DNA of 64,000 bases from Nelumbo lutea (Eukaryota > Streptophyta > Magnoliopsida > Proteales > Nelumbonaceae). Where the stretch lies: contig JAKGHH010000004.1 of NCBI GenBank assembly GCA_022828595.1, positions 80,132,270 through 80,196,269 on the forward strand, written 5' to 3'. This document shows positions 12,401 to 22,588 of this stretch, piece after piece. The number at the start of each line of letters is the position of its first letter. The first letter of the stretch is position 1. The notes under the pieces were generated by a model. The model saw nothing but the letters and a program-made list of their open reading frames with translations. It searched no databases and was not told the origin of the DNA. Both the position numbers and the translations under genes were made by a program.

Positions 12401-15400
12401 GATGTGGTGTTAATCCAGGAGTCCAAGAGAATGGACTTTGATAGTAGATAGGCAAGAAGTGTCTGGCATTCTAAAGGGATAAAGTGGGTGGCTACTCCAT
12501 CTTGGGGAGCCTCGGGTGGGATCATAACATTATGGAAGGAAGATGTGGTGGTCGGTTTGGAAGAACTGATAGGGGATCATTCAATTTCTATGAAATTCAG
12601 GCAGGTGGAAGATGGTTTTGAATGGGTACCAACAAATGTATATGGCCCCAATGACCATAGGAAGAGGAAGTGGTTATGGGAAGAATTGAGTGATATTAGG
12701 GGCCTATGGGTGGGGGGGGCTTAATGTAGTAAGATTCACAGAGGAAACCAATAATCCCAGACAGAGAGTGACAACCAGCATGAGAAATTTCAATCAATTT
12801 GTGGATACTTTTGAGCTTAAGGAATTCCCGATCCAAAGCAATATCTACACTTGGTCCAACCCTCAATCTAACCCAATCTGCTCTGAGTTAGATAGATTCT
12901 TGTTCTCAACAGATTGGGAGGAGCATTGGGGGAACCTAAATTCTAGAGCACCCTAGACTCACTTCAGACCATTGGCCTATAGTGTTGTGTAAGGAGGACT
13001 TAAGAAGAGGTGGACTTGCTCCCTTTAGGTTTGAGAATATGTGGTTGATCCATCCGGGATTCGTAGAGAAGATCAAAGAATGGTGGAAACAACACAATCC
13101 GTCAGTTGAATGGGAGGGGATGAGATTCCACAAAAAGATTCAATTCCTAAAATCTCAAATAAAGGAGTGGAACCGTCTGGAATTTGGAAGAGTGGAGGAA
13201 AGAAAGAAGATTTTAATAGAGCAAATTGAGGAACTGGACTTGAAGGAGGAAAGGGTGTTCTTTTGGAGAAGAAGACAGAGAATTGAGATGGAGGGTTAGA
13301 AAGCAGTTGGAGGATCTCAAATTGCAGGAAGAAATAAGTTGGAGACAAAAATCTAGATGTAAATGGTTAAAGGAGGGAGACAGAAACACTAGATTTTTTC
13401 ACTTTGTGGCAAACACTAGAAGAAGGAAGAATATCATTTCTAAGCTAGAAGTTGATGGAGTTGTTCTTTCCCAACCAGCAGAAATAGCAGAGGCTTTTGC
13501 AACCCATTCTAAATCAATTTTTGGAAGGCCTCTAAATGAGAGGATTTCGGTGGAGGGGCTGGAATGGCCAACTCTTAGTTTAGAAACCAAAGTGGGGTTA
13601 GAGAAAAACTTTGACTTAGAGGAGATAAAGGAAGCAATGTTTTCAATGGATAGAACGAAAGCTCCAGGCCCAGATGGATTTACAATGGCATTTTATCAGG
13701 ATTGTTGGGATATTGTAAAGAAGGACCTAGTGTTGGTTTTTGAGGAGTTCCACAGGAGGGGAATCATTAATCCGGGTTTAAACTCCACGTTCATTGCATT
13801 GGTCCCTAAGAAGAAAGAGGCATCACATCCAAGGAATTTCAGACCGATTAGTTTGGTGAATAGTTTGTACAAGATAATTGCAAAAGTCTTGTCCCTAAGA
13901 ATTAAGAAAGTTCTTCCAACCATTATCACACCCAATCAAGGAACTTTTGTGAAGGGAAGGCAGATCACTGCTCAAATTTTGATTGCAAATGAGAGCTTAG
14001 AGAAATTTAGAAAATCCAAGAAAAAGGGAGTGGTATGCAAACTAGACTTAGAGAAGGCTTATGACCTAGTTGATTGGTCCTTCTTGGTGGAGGTAATGAA
14101 AAGTTTTGGTTTTGGATATAGATGGTGTAGTTGGATCTGGGGTTGTATCAGGAGTTGCCATTACTCGATATTGGTGAATGGAACTGCGGTGGATTTCTTT
14201 CCGTCCATGAGAGGAATGAGACAAAGTGATCCGCTCTCCCCCTTTCTCTTTACTCTGATTGCAGAGTTCCTGGGGAGACTGATACATAGAATCGATTCTA
14301 GAGACTTAATAAGAGGTTGGAGAGTCGGAAGGGGGGAAGTACCACTTACACACTTGCAGTTTGCAGATGACACAATCCTATTTTGTGAGGGTGGGGATAT
14401 AAGATGGATCAGAAACCTAAAACTGACAATACAACTCTTTAAGCAGATGTCCAATCTTAAAGTGAACTTCGATAAGAGTTGTGTGGTGGGAGTGAATTTG
14501 GAGGAAAGGGAAGTAAGTGATTGTGCAGGTGTGTTAGGGTGCGCTATCTCGGAGTGGCCTATCACTTATTTGGGCCTCCCCCTAGGAAATAACCCCAAGA
14601 ATGAAAGCTTTTGAAACCCGATAGTAGAGAGATTTAAGAAAAGGCCCACCCTTTCCAACCTTCCTATTTACTTCATGTCAGTGTTTAAGATTACTACAAA
14701 GGTCTCAAACAAGATAGAAAAATTAATGAGGGATTTTTTTATGAGAACCAAGAGTGGAGAAGAAAGACCATAGGGTGAGGTGGGAAGTGGTAAATAGGAA
14801 CAAGAAGCTAGGGGGCTTGGGATTGGGATCAGGAAAAGGAACATGGCATTATTGGGGAAATGGTTGTGGAGATTCCTGTTGGAAAGGAACAAATTGTGGA
14901 CGAAGATTGTGGCTAGCATACATGGGCTGGATGAGAATGACCGGGATCCTGGAATTTTGGGAAGGACTACTGCCGCATCCCCGTGGAAAGTCATTCATGA
15001 TCTGCTTCCAGTTTTCTCCCCTCGGATCAGGTACGACTTGAACTCCGGTAATCGAATAAAATTCTGGGAGCAAATTTGGGTTGGGGACCTACCCCTGAAA
15101 GACCAATTTCCATCAATGTATGCTTTGTCAGATTTAAAAAATGAACCCATTTCCTCCTTGGTTCCTTCTGATTCTTCTTCTGGGTTTGGGTGGAATCTGG
15201 GGTTGACAAGGGCAATAAGAGATACAGATTTGGGGTGTATGTCATCTTTGCTAAGCATCCTTCAAAATGTTTTCTTGAACCCTAGTAAGGGAGACACCAA
15301 AATATGGACCCCTTCATCTGGCTCTTTCTCTTGTGCTTCATTTTTTGTGACATTAGTCCAACCTACTACACCGCTTGGGCTGTCATTCCCGGTTAAAGAG

Positions 15401-18400
15401 ATTTGGAGCAAACCCATTTCTCCTCGGTTTGGTAGTTTTTGTTGGGAAATTTTCCTGGAAAGAGTTAACACAAATGACTTGCTTCAAAGAAAGAGGCCCA
15501 ACTGCTATTTACTTTCCATAAGGTGTATTCTTTGCAAAACTGATGGGGAAACGGGTTATCATATTATGGTTACTTGTCCAGTTACTAAGACTGTTTGGGA
15601 GTGGGTGTTTTCCCTTTTTGGGTATACTTGGAATCCCCCCAGGAGTGTGCAATGCTTGTTCTCTCCTTCTTTCTTTAGTTGGCCTAAGAGAAGGGGGAAG
15701 ATTATGTGGAGAAGCATTAGGGCTGCAGTGTGCTGGTCAATATGGGAAGAAAGAAATTCACGATTTTTTTCAGATAAGGAAAGAACCACAGAAAACCTAA
15801 CAGATTTGATACTTTCAAGGGTTGCTCATTGGCTGAAATCAGTGGAGATATTCTCTAAATTCTCTATGGCAGACATGCTGAGAAAGTGGAAAGAGGTTGC
15901 TACTGTTGTTATGTATAAAAGGAACTGTAGTCCCACTTGGACCCCCCCTCCCGTCGGATTCATAATACTGAATTTTGATGGATGTAGTTTAAGGAATCCA
16001 GGGCCCTCTGGGATAGGGGGTGTTTTCATGAATGAGGAGGGGTATATTACTGCCATGTTCTCTGGGCCAATTGGAGAGGGTGACTCTCTTAGAGCCGAAA
16101 TTCTAGCAGTTCAAGAAGGAATCCAAAGAGCAAGAGAATTAAGCATTAGATGCTTAGTGATTGAAGGGGACTCAAAGGTGGTGATTAGGTGGCTGAAAGG
16201 AGATATCAGTGGCTTGTGGAGCTACAGCAATGAGAAGAAAAATTTTAATTGGCTGTGTAAGGACTTAGAGGTGCAATACAGCTGGGTGAAGAGAAGTGCT
16301 AACTCAATGGCTGATGGATTAGCTAAGCAAGGGGTGGCTAAGGATTCTTTGTTTTGGGCACATTTTTAGTATTTTGTTGTCATTTTGATGTTGGGGAGTT
16401 AAGATAGTTTACCTCCCCATTTTCTGTAATTAATTTTCACAAGTATTATTTATTAATAAAGATTTCTGTTATCGATCAAAAAAAAATATGGTCACTCAGA
16501 ATAATGCAAGACACCCATGCACTATCTCAATTATGTAACATTTTCTCAGAAAATGCTGCATGAACTTGCATAACTAGATGAAGTCTCTTTCTCAGAAACA
16601 CATTGGATTCCAACATTTCATGGATTCTTGAGAAAAACTTCCAATCTTCTATGTAACATTTTCCTTTCTTCTCCTAGTTTATTCGACTTAAATGAATAAC
16701 TAATGTACATGGTGAGTGTCATTTTTTTTTAACTCATCATAAAGGCCAACCAGTACCCAACAATCCCATTTTCCCCTTTTTTTATCAATGCCCCATTTTC
16801 CCCATTGAACAACCATTTTTTTTATTGGTTAAAAAAATCAAAGAGTTCATTAAAAATAGATGTCAATTAACAACCCTTAAAATTATACATGATGGCATTA
16901 TGATTAGGGGACTACTCTGGAATAATCAGATGAATGTCATCATCATTCAAAAAAAATGCTATCATCATTCAAACCATATCATTCATCTCCATAAACTACA
17001 ATCAGTGAAAAAACAACGGAAAACACAGTCCCCATAAAATTTTGGCATGGACTTCAAAGGTGATGAGAAACCATTAATTTATGAAACTTCTCCTGGAAAA
17101 CCCAAGACACCATAGCTTGTGCCTCTCCTAGGGATGCTTGTATTGCTTTGGTCTTTTGATTAATAAAGTTTTCTTCATTGGATGGAGAAGGGGGAAAAAA
17201 CCAAGACACCACAAATAAGGACAAGAAATTCAATAAAACATCATCATAAAACCATAACACAACATGCTGGTCAGCAAATTGCTTCGGTAAAGAAGAAGAG
17301 AGATTTGAAACCAAAAAAAAAAAAAAAGATAAAAAGATAGAAACAACCCTGCTATGCTAACTTGATACCTAACAAACCTCTTTGTAAAGAGTAAAATAAT
17401 GACTTTTCTGACACCCTCCCCACCCCCCACCCCCCAATTTGAGTCTACCAGAAACCAAATTAGCATATCTTGGAATCTAACAAAACTAAGGATTCAACCT
17501 GGATGCCAAGTTACAATTTTGATAAAGGGGCAACCATTCAAAAATAAAATAAGTTATTTCACTAAAGATATGATTGCAAATTAAAACAACACAAAAGAAA
17601 ATGAAAGGGCTCATAAGGTGTAGAAGATAGATTCAATGAAAAACCATCCTCTTGAGTCTTGAGTTGACTTGAAACTTCCAAACACTTGTATTTGTAAGGC
17701 ACCAATGGCAGCTATCTAGCAAGCTGAGTGAGATAACACAATTATTGGGCACATGCAAGTCTGTTTTGAGACAGATAATTAGTCTTAAACTCCACTGCTG
17801 GTGTGCTAACAAGGTCTGGAGTGAACAGAGGAAGGATGCACAACACATCTTCATTGCCTTAGATCACATGTATAGAATATTCTCTTTTTGCTGTTTTTTG
17901 TCTAGCTATCATGGAGTAATTATGTTTCAATATGATGTCCATATTGTATATCTTTTCTGTGCCTTAAAAACCATATTTTAATTAATAGAATCTTCTGTTT
18001 TTATAAATAATTAATACAATCTTCTTTAACCTGTACTGCTAAAAAAAGTGTTTCAAATATAATTAGTTTCCAAATTCTCATAAATGATGACCCAATTTAA
18101 GACTAAAATGGTCACCATAAGAGGAATACCCAGTCATCATTACAACTGTTCTCTTAGGACCCACTACCAAAGTACCGACCCAAAAACCATCTCACAGACA
18201 ATAGTTTTCAAGAAGCCAAGGGAAACCTAGGCAACAGTGGGCACCTTGTTGCCTAGGCAATGGGTTTTTATAATAAAAAAATATAAATCCCAGGGTAGTT
18301 CCCAAGGTTTTATAGTAATTAGCAATAGTCTTTGACTAATAATCACCACAATCTTCATGAAATAAGTATAATCCTCATATAAAAAAATAAAAAATCAATA

Positions 18401-21400
18401 TACCTATTATAATAATTCCTTGGTTGCTCTTGTTTTATTAGTAGTAAAGAAGATATAAGCACCGAGCCCTTGTTTGTTAGTATTAGTAAATAACAATAAT
18501 AATTCCTAGGTTGCTCTTGTGTGCTCACTGGATAAATTCTTCAATTTCTTTTTTGAAATATTAAAGGGCTCAAGACAATTTGAGTGTCGATTGAACCCAA
18601 ACAAATAAGAAATAATAAAAAGTAACTAGCAAAAGCAATATGAAAATATTATAAACCCTCAAGATGAATAATTTAGTATTATAAATATCATAAATAAAAA
18701 ATACAGAAGGCAACCCTCGAACTCCAATGGCGCCTTCTCACCTAGGCATTGCCTTGACGTTTATGTCATAGACACCAGTTCAATTCCATGAACGAAGACA
18801 ATAGTCGATCCACATAATTCTATATTTGCTACAATCAGTTAACTCTTATTTCAAAAAAAAAATCTATATTTGCTTCAGTTGCAAGACAGACTACAAAGTT
18901 CCACTTATGTTTCTCTAAGCATGTATGTTGCAAATTAATTAGCTGAAAACTCTGTAGCTGACTAAATGAGTATAAACAGTGGGAGGTTTGTTTGGCCTAG
19001 TTATTGGCTGAGTAGGTTAAAGTGTAAGGTAAGGATTGAATTAACTATGTGGTGATGTGAGGTTTTTTTGTGTGTTTCGTCTGGGGTTTTTTCTTTGTTG
19101 GGCTTTAGAAAGATTGTTTAGAAGAGAGAGGTGGGGCCTAATAGTGTCTTTCTTTTCTCTTGCTTGTGGGCGATATCTTATCACCACTCTTGTATCCTTC
19201 TTTCTTTTTGAAGAGAAAGATAACTTGTATTCAAAAAAGGGGGACGGGATGTACATAAGAGATGTACAATTACGCCAGAAAAAAAAAACAAAAAACAAAA
19301 AAGAAGGGCCTGGATCAACTAAGATGGCAAAGAGTTAGCACTATACAAAAAATCCCTTCCCAACCTTGCTTTGCTAAAATATCTGCTGTTCTATTGATCT
19401 CCCGGGGAATCCATCTAAAGGTGCAGTTTAGCAGAGAAGAAAGCCCATGAATTTCAGCAAGGAAGTGAGATAACCTCTATGGTCCCTCATCGGATTCTTT
19501 TGCCCACTTAATGGTGATCCTTGAGTCTCCACTCCTACTGCTAAGGGACTGAAAAGGACCCCCTTAGCAACCCTTAAACCTTCTACAAGGGAGCGGACTT
19601 CTGCTTCAGAGGCGTCTGCAGCTTGAACCGGGCCACTAAAGGCCCAAAAGATGTCTCCACTAGAATTTCTAACAATGTCCCCTATTCCCGCTGCTGAGGG
19701 AGGAAGCGACCTTCTAAAACTGCCATCCAACTACAACAGGTACTCACAGTTCCTACTTGGTGGAGGAAGAGATGTTGAAGTTGGAGAGGAAGGGGAAGTA
19801 TACAAAATCTGCAGCCAATTTCTTTGTAACTCCCCTCTGTTCACCTCATCAAAAAGTCGGTGGACCAGCATCCATGAAAAGATTAGGGATAAAATCTTCT
19901 CACAAATACTATCCAAGGAGGAGAATCTATCTTTGAAGATTCTTCTGTTCCTTTCTTCCCAGATTCCCCACATCACAGCATGAATTACTGCTTTCCAAAA
20001 AAGCTTTCCTCTTTTTCCCATCTTTGCTTTGACCCATGGAGCAACAAATTCAGTGACTGAACTTGGAGGAATCCAACTGTAGCTTCCATCAAGAGATGCA
20101 TCCAGAAAAAATTGCCAATGACTTCTGGCAAAGCTGCAGTTAATTAACAAGTGTCCAATAGACTCTCCATCCTCAAAGCACATGAAGCAAAATGATAGTA
20201 TAAGATATTTTCTTTTTTTATTTATCATGAAAAAAATGATAGTATCAACAAATTCTATATGGAACCATGACAGATGAACCCCCCCCCAGAAACATCATAC
20301 ATTGAATGCTTACAAGGGATAAAACGCTTCAAAGGTCTAGTTATTTATGAAAAGACACTTCAAAGGTCCCCGGATGAATTTGCAAGGACGTCAAAAAAAA
20401 TGCAGAAAAAAGAACACCAGTGCAGATGCTGTCCTGTATTGTTAAATAGTCTCAAACTAAGAAGAAAGAATCAGGAAGGTAAGAACTTAAACTATATCTA
20501 AATGTAATATCAAAGTATGTTCAAAATCATTGTGTATAACCATTTCTTTCCTTAAGAAAGCAAGCATAACTGATCTATCTTTATAGGGCCTTCCTTTCAA
20601 TTCCAAGAAAACCAACAATTATAACTCCGCATTAAAGAAATGGACAAGACAAAGAATAAATAAAACATACCGGACGCAAAGGGAGACCAATAGGGCTGAG
20701 GATACAATTTGTTTTTGGTGTAATCCATTCTGGGGGGTGATGATATTTACATGAGGATCCGAATTTGCATTCCCCTGTCCTCATGTAATACTGGCATTCA
20801 GGTTGGCCAGGTCTCTCTGGATATACATGTTCCTTCTGACTACTACTTGAAGGGCCAGCAGAAGAAGGTAATGGTGGATAAGGTCCAGCATATGCAGGTG
20901 CAGAAGGTGATAGCCGTGTTACTCCATAAAGTGGACCTCCCCCAACAGTGGGTTGAGTACTAGGGGAGGCCACTGGGCTAACAGGTGCCTGCAAGTGGAC
21001 TAATAACCCCTAAGTAAATGCAGACAATATTGACAAAAGTCCAAAGTAACAGAAATAAGTTTTTATTCACATACAGGATACGGACTCCAACCAGGAACTG
21101 GAACCATCCCTGGGGAAAGCAGCACATGTCCATAAGCCCCTTGTACATATGAACCAGGTAAAAGTGGGGGCCTTGCAACTTGCCAGTTGGCTGCCACTCC
21201 CCCATATTGTTGAGAAGGAACTGAAGGAGACTGCACCATAGGATCAAATGAAGATGCAGGTGCCGGCACTGATGAACCAGCTGGTTGTGGATGATGGAAT
21301 TTACAGGTTACACCAAACTTGCATTGCCCCGTTTTAACATAGTAGGAACATTCCTTCTCCCCCTGTTGCAGTTAATCTCACTTCAGGGATAATCTAATTA

Positions 21401-22588
21401 CAAATGTCTCAAAACCTACTCAAAATCTATAAAAGATGATTTCAAAAGAAAAAAAAAAAGTAAATAAAAAATATAGTAAAAATTTGAAAGTGGTTCAAAC
21501 CGGTCGTAATGGGTATCCATGATAATTTAGTGAGACAGGGCTCACGGATCCACCTCCATGTCTCGGGTGATGGTACTTGCAGGAAGCACCAAATTTGCAA
21601 GTTCCCGTCTTCATAAAATACTGCACATTTAAAGACAACAGTATGATTAACGCCATACGGCAATAATGCTTTTTATATAACAGACGAACAAACCATGGAG
21701 AAGCTAATGTAGTGAATTCATCACCAATCAGAGTCGGCCAGATCAAATGGTTGTCTGGCCTGCATTAGGAAAAGTACTACATAGGATATTAACATTGTCA
21801 GACAGCAAAGTACCTGGCACACAGGTTGACCCACTCGCTCCGGGTACTCCACCCCTCCGGGTCGTGCAGATCCCAGAACCTAGCAGTGCATATTGTTCAA
21901 ATTGATTGACAAATTCCAACTTCTAGTTCATAGATCTTGTTTCATAATTCAAAGGAAAATGGGCAACAAGAAAAAAAATAAAATGGACGGTCTTCCCACA
22001 GCTTCACCAGAAAGAACCATAAAGAGCTCAAAATTGTTCAAAAACAATATTGAAACCAAACAATGAAATGCATAATAGCATACATTACAATATTAAACTG
22101 AATTGAACCGACAAAACTGATCATTCTCATCCGAAAAAAGGCATATCGACAGCCTCTGTTAAAGCCCTAAGTTTCTACAGCTCAGAGTAAGGCAAAAGAT
22201 GATCAAGGGGGGTTACCGCACTGCGATCGCGGGGATGATTGTAACGGCACCTGGCACCATAGCCACAAAACCCAGTACGCATGTAGTAGACACAGTCGGG
22301 CTCGTTAGGCCTCTCCGGGTAGGAATCCCTGCTGACCAATCCCATTTGCCACATGGGTTCTGCATTTGCAAAGCCAAGGCCAAACCAAATTCAGGAAACC
22401 TCCACATTCCGTGAACCCTAAACTGAGATTGCTATTACGAAACTTCAACGGAATGAAAAAAAACGAAACCCAAATGCCAGGAGAAAGAACTGACCTTCAA
22501 GCCCAGTTTGAGCCCCTGGAGAGTTCCAGTCAACCGGCGGATCCGATTGCGACCCCTCCATTGCTGGGTTCCGACCGTACATCTCCAT
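6043..22588 (-). CDS. C3H32: CCCH zinc-finger protein, ZFN/C3H32-like, seven exons
   Basis: The coding sequence joins, on the minus strand, 22588-22495, 22359-22217, 21879-21814, 21620-21501, 21362-21075, 20988-20671 and 6441-6043. Every junction is GT-AG and phases match, giving 475 residues, close to the usual length of the Arabidopsis C3H32/C3H58 group. Five C-x8-C-x5-C-x3-H fingers lie near residues 54-73, 100-119, 146-165, 302-321 and 348-367. YPERP or a similar motif precedes fingers 1, 2 and 4, and GYPLRP/GLPLRP motifs precede fingers 3 and 5. The C-terminus is Ser-rich. Plant ZFN-type proteins are nuclear nucleic-acid binders; the target here is unknown. I chose the MEM start, where a second Met lies two codons on and the in-frame sequence upstream is implausible. 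The 14.2-kb last intron is unusual and leaves finger 5 dependent on very long splicing. Close paralogues (C3H34, C3H58) make the exact symbol uncertain. Confidence 0.92.
6950..7280 (-). mobile_element. RTE-type LINE remnant (C-terminal end of the reverse transcriptase ORF)
   Basis: On the minus strand a broken frame contains [15 protein letters not shown] and, after stops and shifts, LRWFRH. This resembles the conserved tail MLRWMxGxTRxDxxRN...LRWFGHV of plant RTE LINEs. It has several stops and no intact ORF. It is a short, old remnant inside the gene's last intron. Confidence 0.55.
7493..7668 (+). mobile_element. Au-like SINE, degenerate
   Basis: The succession GATGGTAAAATATTGAG, AACACAGGATGAAGTCTGAG, ACCATTTTGTGCA and a pyrimidine-rich second half resembles plant Au SINEs, with a box-B-like motif in the second block. 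It aligns with 52690-52860 in the ALY gene. I could not set precise ends or a target duplication. Confidence 0.45.
7920..8000. repeat. Common plant retroposon motif (CCTTATCCCAACTATATGGGG)
   Basis: A short TCATCATCATCC run is followed by GCCTTATCCCAACTATATGG. This block recurs at the ends of retroposons in many plant genomes. I see no other diagnostic part of an element around it. Confidence 0.35.
8403..8599 (+). mobile_element. 5'-truncated L1-type LINE, 3' end
   Basis: It starts within the last RNase H motif (frame reading [13 protein letters not shown]). It continues through a 3'UTR like that of the long LINE at 10.98-16.49 kb and ends AACTATC plus a run of eight A. It is about 200 bp, sense to plus, antisense to the host gene. 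Confidence 0.7.
8775..8870 (-). mobile_element. LINE 3'-end fragment
   Basis: The blocks AAGGTAACTTTCTATTCAAA, then GGTGTACATTGAAAGATGTAC, match the 3' end of the minus-strand LINE at 19200 (GATAACTTGTATTCAAAA, then GGATGTACATAAGAGATGTAC). It is therefore a very short tail of the same LINE family. Confidence 0.5.
8932..9211. mobile_element. MITE with ATGGTGTTTGG inverted ends
   Basis: The left end ATGGTGTTTGGTTGGGCAT and the reverse complement of the right end, ATGGTGTTTGGCACCATGG, are inverted repeats. The sub-terminal TTCAAGTACAAA block is also inverted. It is about 280 bp with no coding capacity. I did not identify a target duplication. Confidence 0.55.
9238..9995. mobile_element. TIR element 'CAAGGCG' family, copy 1 (interrupted)
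   Basis: The left end is CATAGTTGTCAAGGCGACGC, and the right end in reverse complement is CATAATTTTCAAGGTGCC. Flanks CTCCAACC and CTCCAAACC suggest an 8-9 bp target duplication. Related copies are at 18205-18770 and 58750-59371, both in the opposite orientation. A smaller element sits inside at 9471-9714. It is non-autonomous, and I cannot decide between hAT and Mutator superfamily. Confidence 0.65.
9471..9714. mobile_element. hAT-type MITE nested in the CAAGGCG element
   Basis: It is flanked on both sides by the perfect 8-bp repeat ATTGAACC (9463-9470 and 9715-9722). The ends CATGGTTCAAAGT and, in reverse complement, CAAGGATCAAAAT form an inverted repeat. The inside is rich in GTATCGG-type motifs, as in the large hAT copies at 29040 and 33183. 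The copy at 58750-59371 lacks this insert. Confidence 0.75.
10543..10692 (-). CDS. Isolated terminal coding exon of an unidentified protein
   Basis: On the minus strand the acceptor TGCATTTTTTAG is followed at once, in phase 0, by 49 open codons and TAA (10543-10545). The peptide begins [14 protein letters not shown], continues [15 protein letters not shown] and ends [10 protein letters not shown]. Its composition is that of a globular protein and unlike the surrounding intron or any LINE domain. It does not belong to the CCCH protein. It could be a captured gene fragment, the decayed end of a nested gene cut by LINE insertions, or an alternative terminal exon. I do not recognise the family. 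Another open stretch ([16 protein letters not shown], about 10875-10925) lies just upstream but cannot be joined with matching phase. Confidence 0.45.
   Translation of the reverse strand, partial: DVYLEPDLDVQQKLIDKLQIGPIPAKPMKLDHIDTVISVLGIKQKGLML
10767..10862 (-). mobile_element. Very short 5'-truncated LINE end with target-site duplication
   Basis: On the minus strand it ends ATTTATC plus a run of about ten A, like other LINE tails here. It is flanked by AGTCATAAAACTTT (10753-10766) and AGTCGTAAAACTTT (10863-10876), a 14-bp duplication with one mismatch. Only about 96 bp were inserted. Confidence 0.75.
12314..12956 (+). pseudogene. LINE ORF2, endonuclease part, broken
   Basis: It starts [18 protein letters not shown], the standard AP-endonuclease opening, with VVLIQESK next. 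An in-frame TAG follows at 12449-12451. The frame then reads [17 protein letters not shown]. Near 12715 a deletion destroys the expected GDFN motif (only NVVRF is left, in another frame). The stretch [18 protein letters not shown] corresponds to the domain end. It is catalytically dead. Confidence 0.8.
13283..14614 (+). pseudogene. LINE ORF2, reverse transcriptase part (443-codon open block)
   Basis: The RT landmarks are intact: [41 protein letters not shown] and the catalytic [10 protein letters not shown] (FADD at 14360-14371). A G-rich variant [11 protein letters not shown] replaces the usual RQGDPLSP. The frame ends at TGA 14612-14614, where related copies have TGG (NFWNP in the copy at 53228), so a single W-to-stop change ends it. 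It polymerises cDNA in the intact family; this copy is truncated from the C-terminal part. Confidence 0.85.
14843..16369 (+). pseudogene. LINE ORF2, C-terminal part with zinc knuckle and RNase H
   Basis: This 508-codon open block includes the zf-RVT-like region ([18 protein letters not shown], then [12 protein letters not shown]). An RNase H domain follows with its acidic residues visible in [26 protein letters not shown] and [10 protein letters not shown]. The upstream join near 14755-14843 needs a frame change. Plant L1 LINEs commonly carry such a C-terminal RNase H. Confidence 0.85.
18205..18770. mobile_element. TIR element 'CAAGGCG' family, copy 2
   Basis: It begins CAATAGTTTTCAAGAAGCC and ends CCTTGACGTTTATGTCATAG, with CACCTTGTTGCCTAGGC near the start and CTCACCTAGGCATTGCC near the end. 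Interior landmarks (GGTAGTTCCCAAGG, TCTTTGACTAATAATC) align with 58750-59371 in the same orientation. It has no coding capacity and a degenerate target duplication. Confidence 0.6.
19200..20200 (-). mobile_element. 5'-truncated L1-type LINE (zinc knuckle and RNase H)
   Basis: On the minus strand a frame from about 20195 reads [18 protein letters not shown] (zinc-knuckle-like) and [16 protein letters not shown]. It continues directly into an RNase H-like [15 protein letters not shown] and [15 protein letters not shown], then VETQGS where the acidic motif should be (damaged) and a 3'UTR. It is sense to the host gene, in its last intron. The zinc-knuckle part is still open over about 155 codons. 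Confidence 0.75.
20671..20988 (-). CDS. C3H32: C3H32-like gene, coding exon 6 (finger 4)
   Basis: It has 106 codons: a Pro/Ser-rich start [10 protein letters not shown], then [10 protein letters not shown] with finger 4, then PPEWITPK and GLPLRP. The donor GTATGTTTTA opens the 14.2-kb intron. Confidence 0.9.
21075..21362 (-). CDS. C3H32: C3H32-like gene, coding exon 5 (finger 3)
   Basis: It has 96 codons starting GEKECSYYV, giving finger 3, then a Pro/Ser-rich linker with [12 protein letters not shown] and PGWSPYP. The donor is GTATGT. Confidence 0.9.
21501..21620 (-). CDS. C3H32: C3H32-like gene, coding exon 4 (finger 2)
   Basis: It has 40 codons from the acceptor AAATGTGCAG to the donor GTTTGA. 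It carries the remaining finger 2 residues and then NYHGYPLRP. Confidence 0.9.
21814..21879 (-). CDS. C3H32: C3H32-like gene, coding exon 3
   Basis: It has 22 codons containing [11 protein letters not shown]. The first Cys of finger 2 is at its end, so intron 3 splits that finger. The acceptor is TGCTAG and the donor GTACTT. Confidence 0.88.
22217..22359 (-). CDS. C3H32: C3H32-like gene, coding exon 2 (finger 1)
   Basis: The acceptor is TTTGCAG and the donor GTAACC. It encodes PMWQMGL, then YPERP, then finger 1 with spacing C-x8-C-x5-C-x3-H. It ends in phase 0. Confidence 0.9.
22495..22588 (-). CDS. C3H32: C3H32-like gene, coding exon 1
   Basis: It encodes the N-terminal 31 residues plus one base, including [10 protein letters not shown] and ending at TGLE-G. 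The donor is GTCAGT. The region just upstream (22690-22760) is rich in GAGAGG on the plus strand, so a CT-rich 5'UTR on the gene's strand. Confidence 0.88.

Larger units (their letters stand above)
10980..16487 (+). mobile_element. Near full-length L1-type LINE, inactivated
   Basis: The order is a degenerate ORF1-like region (about 10990-12270), an AP-endonuclease region (from ATG 12314), reverse transcriptase (13283-14614), a zinc-knuckle/linker region and RNase H (14843-16369), a 3'UTR, then ATCGATC and an A-run ending at 16487. Long blocks of frame survive, but I count a TAG at 12449-12451, a frameshift near 12715, breaks near 12955 and 13295, a TGA at 14612-14614 and a shift near 14830. 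It lies in the last intron of the C3H32-like gene, antisense to it. The exact 5' end and target duplication were not found, so the left boundary is approximate. Confidence 0.85.
6442..20670 (-). other. 14.2-kb last intron of the C3H32-like gene, filled with transposons
   Basis: It is bounded by a proper donor (GTATGT) and acceptor (TTAACAG). It contains RTE, L1-type LINE, SINE and TIR-element sequences, listed separately. Stretches with nothing I can name are 6442-6950, 10004-10540, 16490-18190 and 18776-19200. The stretch 16490-18190 holds short LINE-like tails (for example near 16815-16850) and an RNase H-like minus-strand hint at 17054-17310, too weak to call. Confidence 0.75.

Noticed and set aside
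17054..17314. RNase H-like minus-strand frame of 86 codons
   Set aside because: The Pro/Ser-start and alanine-rich blocks only vaguely recall a LINE RNase H, and no acidic motif is visible.
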